A DNA stretch of 7,117 bases from Hyphomicrobiaceae bacterium UBA2767. GTDB lineage: Bacteria > Pseudomonadota > Alphaproteobacteria > Rhizobiales > Methyloligellaceae. The position numbers and the translations under genes are program-made. Within the stretch, counting starts at the first letter, position 1; each line of letters begins with the position of its first letter. The notes under the pieces were generated by a model. The model made no database searches, was not told the origin of the DNA, and was given only the letters and a program-made list of their open reading frames with translations. The stretch is from assembly GCA_002352635.1 (NCBI GenBank), contig DEIT01000234.1:1-7117 (forward strand). The letters are read 5' to 3'. Shown here one piece after another: positions 6,550-7,117 of the stretch.

Positions 6550-6721
6550 GTCAGTTGTGTTTGTGCCTTTCCCGGTCGGCCCAAGTCGAACCTGCCTTTC
6601 CAACGTCTGCATTAGAGGGCCTCATCGCCGATAGTCGGAGCGAATTGTTGCTGCGCATGCAAATCCAGGTGCAACGAATCCAAGCCACCGGCAAAAAGCC
6701 ACAGCAAGCTCAAAAATCATG

Positions 6722-6751
6722 CTGGCATATAATAAGCTGGCTTATTATAAT
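6722..6751 (+). promoter_or_regulatory. Sigma70-type promoter candidate for the SlyA-like regulator gene
   Basis: CTGGCA at 6722-6727 matches four of six bases of TTGACA, and a perfect TATAAT lies at 6746-6751 after an 18 bp spacer. Transcription would start about 6-7 bases further on, at or next to the ATG at 6757, giving a leaderless or nearly leaderless mRNA. No Shine-Dalgarno sequence precedes that ATG, which fits. A second perfect TATAAT at 6728-6733 has no good -35 but could serve an upstream start. Motif evidence only. Confidence 0.5.
6728..6749. promoter_or_regulatory. Perfect 10+2+10 bp palindrome, likely MarR/SlyA-type operator
   Basis: TATAATAAGC and its exact reverse complement GCTTATTATA flank the dinucleotide TG. 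The site ends 7 bp before the start codon of a MarR-family gene and overlaps the promoter's -10 box, so a bound dimer would block transcription. The AAGC/GCTT core within AT-rich arms resembles the SlyA consensus TTAGCAAGCTAA. Autorepression by the adjacent gene's product is the simplest reading and is typical of this family. Because the site is symmetric, TATAAT also reads on the - strand at 6749-6744. Confidence 0.75.
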
Positions 6752-6756
6752 CTAGT

Positions 6757-7117
6757 ATGCCTAATGATCCTTATCTCACTCGTTCGCTCGGGTTCCTTCT
6801 TGCCGATGTATCACGACTGGTGCGTAAACGGTTCGATCAGCGCGCCAGGGCTCTTGGACTGACGCGGGCGCAGTGGCGGGTCCTGGCGCAACTTCGCCGC
6901 CGCGAAGGCATCAATCAGCGGGACCTTGCTGAAATCCTCGAAATCGAAAGCATTACTCTGGCCCGCCACATCGACCGGCTTGAGGCTAAAGGTTGGGTAG
7001 AACGCCGACGCGACCCTGCCGACAGGCGCGCATGGAGGTTGCATCTGAACGCACAGGTTCAACCCATCTTGCACAAAATGCGAAAGTTTTCCGAAACGAC
7101 CCGGGCTGAAGCTCTGA
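6757..7117 (+). CDS. MarR/SlyA-family transcriptional regulator (3' end outside window)
   Basis: The first 120 residues of a MarR-family winged-helix regulator are present and the frame is still open at the right edge; the family usually has 140-160 residues, so perhaps 20-40 are missing. Helix 1 covers about residues 6-30 (LTRSLGFLLADVSRLVRKRF). ALGLTRAQWRVLAQLRRREG leads to the HTH, with INQRDLAEILEI and the recognition helix ESITLARHIDRLEAKG at about 64-79. The wing has the DPADRRAW motif near 86-93. R70 and the DRRA wing motif align with the DNA-binding positions of SlyA. The start at 6757 follows the palindrome by 7 bp, has no ribosome site and fits the usual N-terminal length; another ATG at 6764 is out of frame. 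It differs clearly in sequence from the MarR protein at 3870. Such genes often sit beside efflux or detoxification genes, but none is visible here. Confidence 0.88.
   Translation, partial: MPNDPYLTRSLGFLLADVSRLVRKRFDQRARALGLTRAQWRVLAQLRRREGINQRDLAEILEIESITLARHIDRLEAKGWVERRRDPADRRAWRLHLNAQVQPILHKMRKFSETTRAEAL

Larger units (their letters stand above)
6550..6756. other. Intergenic region after the kinase gene; no gene or clear terminator seen
   Basis: These 207 bp separate the kinase stop from the next start codon. I see no intrinsic terminator with a T-run after the kinase gene. Weak inverted repeats are present: CCGA/TCGG around TAG near 6628-6638, and GTTGC/GCAAC with a 19 nt loop at 6647-6675; neither is convincing. 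An open + strand frame at 6555-6755 has a composition unlike the neighbouring proteins, no ribosome site and no recognisable motif. The right end carries the promoter and operator described separately. Confidence 0.5.

Noticed and set aside
6647..6675. GTTGC/GCAAC hairpin as a terminator of the kinase operon
   Set aside because: The loop is 19 nt, the stem is only 5 bp without a bulge, and no T-run follows.
6555..6755. Possible small + strand gene between the kinase and the second MarR gene
   Set aside because: No ribosome site, no motif, and it runs through the promoter and operator of the next gene.
1..7117. Mobile element, CRISPR array, tRNA or toxin-antitoxin module
   Set aside because: No tandem direct repeats, transposase motifs, clover-leaf-like sequence or recognisable toxin-antitoxin pair was seen; the genes are ordinary chromosomal ones.

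Overview
The window looks like chromosomal DNA from an alphaproteobacterium, most likely Hyphomicrobiales (Rhizobiales) or a close relative. The basis is protein-level resemblance: a uvrC-pgsA-moaD-moaE run, a PgsA with the PNLLTYGRI start typical of that group, and a PetP/PetR-like MarR plus OmpR pair followed by an EnvZ-like kinase. The sequence is moderately GC-rich. I saw no insertion sequence, tRNA, rRNA, CRISPR array or phage gene. Organism assignment is from recall, not from a search.

Layout. Positions 1-2272 (+ strand) hold the 3' part of uvrC (nucleotide excision repair nuclease), then pgsA (phosphatidylglycerophosphate synthase, membrane lipid synthesis), moaD and moaE (the two subunits of molybdopterin synthase). 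The genes are packed with short gaps or overlap and are probably co-transcribed, although only moaD and moaE share a pathway. Positions 2288-3655 are on the - strand: ilvE (branched-chain aminotransferase) and, 132 bp downstream of it, a small exported eight-cysteine protein of unknown function. This small gene converges on moaE with only 15 bp between the stop codons and seems to have its own promoter.

Positions 3656-3869 are a 214 bp divergent intergenic region between ilvE and a + strand regulatory operon. It carries several short perfect inverted repeats that are candidate regulator sites. Positions 3870-6549 are that operon: a MarR-family regulator (PetP-like), an OmpR-family response regulator (PetR-like) and a membrane histidine kinase. 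Both junctions overlap by stop/start (ATGA and TAATG), which suggests translational coupling and one signalling unit. The kinase has Ile in place of the usual Pro in its HDLRTP phosphorylation motif.

Positions 6550-6756 are a 207 bp intergenic region ending in a perfect 10+2+10 bp AT-rich palindrome just upstream of a second, unrelated MarR/SlyA-like regulator that runs off the right edge. The palindrome overlaps perfect TATAAT boxes, lies 7 bp from the start codon and resembles a SlyA-type operator, so this gene is probably autorepressed and may be read from a leaderless transcript.

Most genes are ordinary housekeeping or signalling genes. The parts most worth a second look are the regularly spaced cysteine protein, the operator/promoter of the last gene, and the MarR plus two-component operon with its altered H-box.
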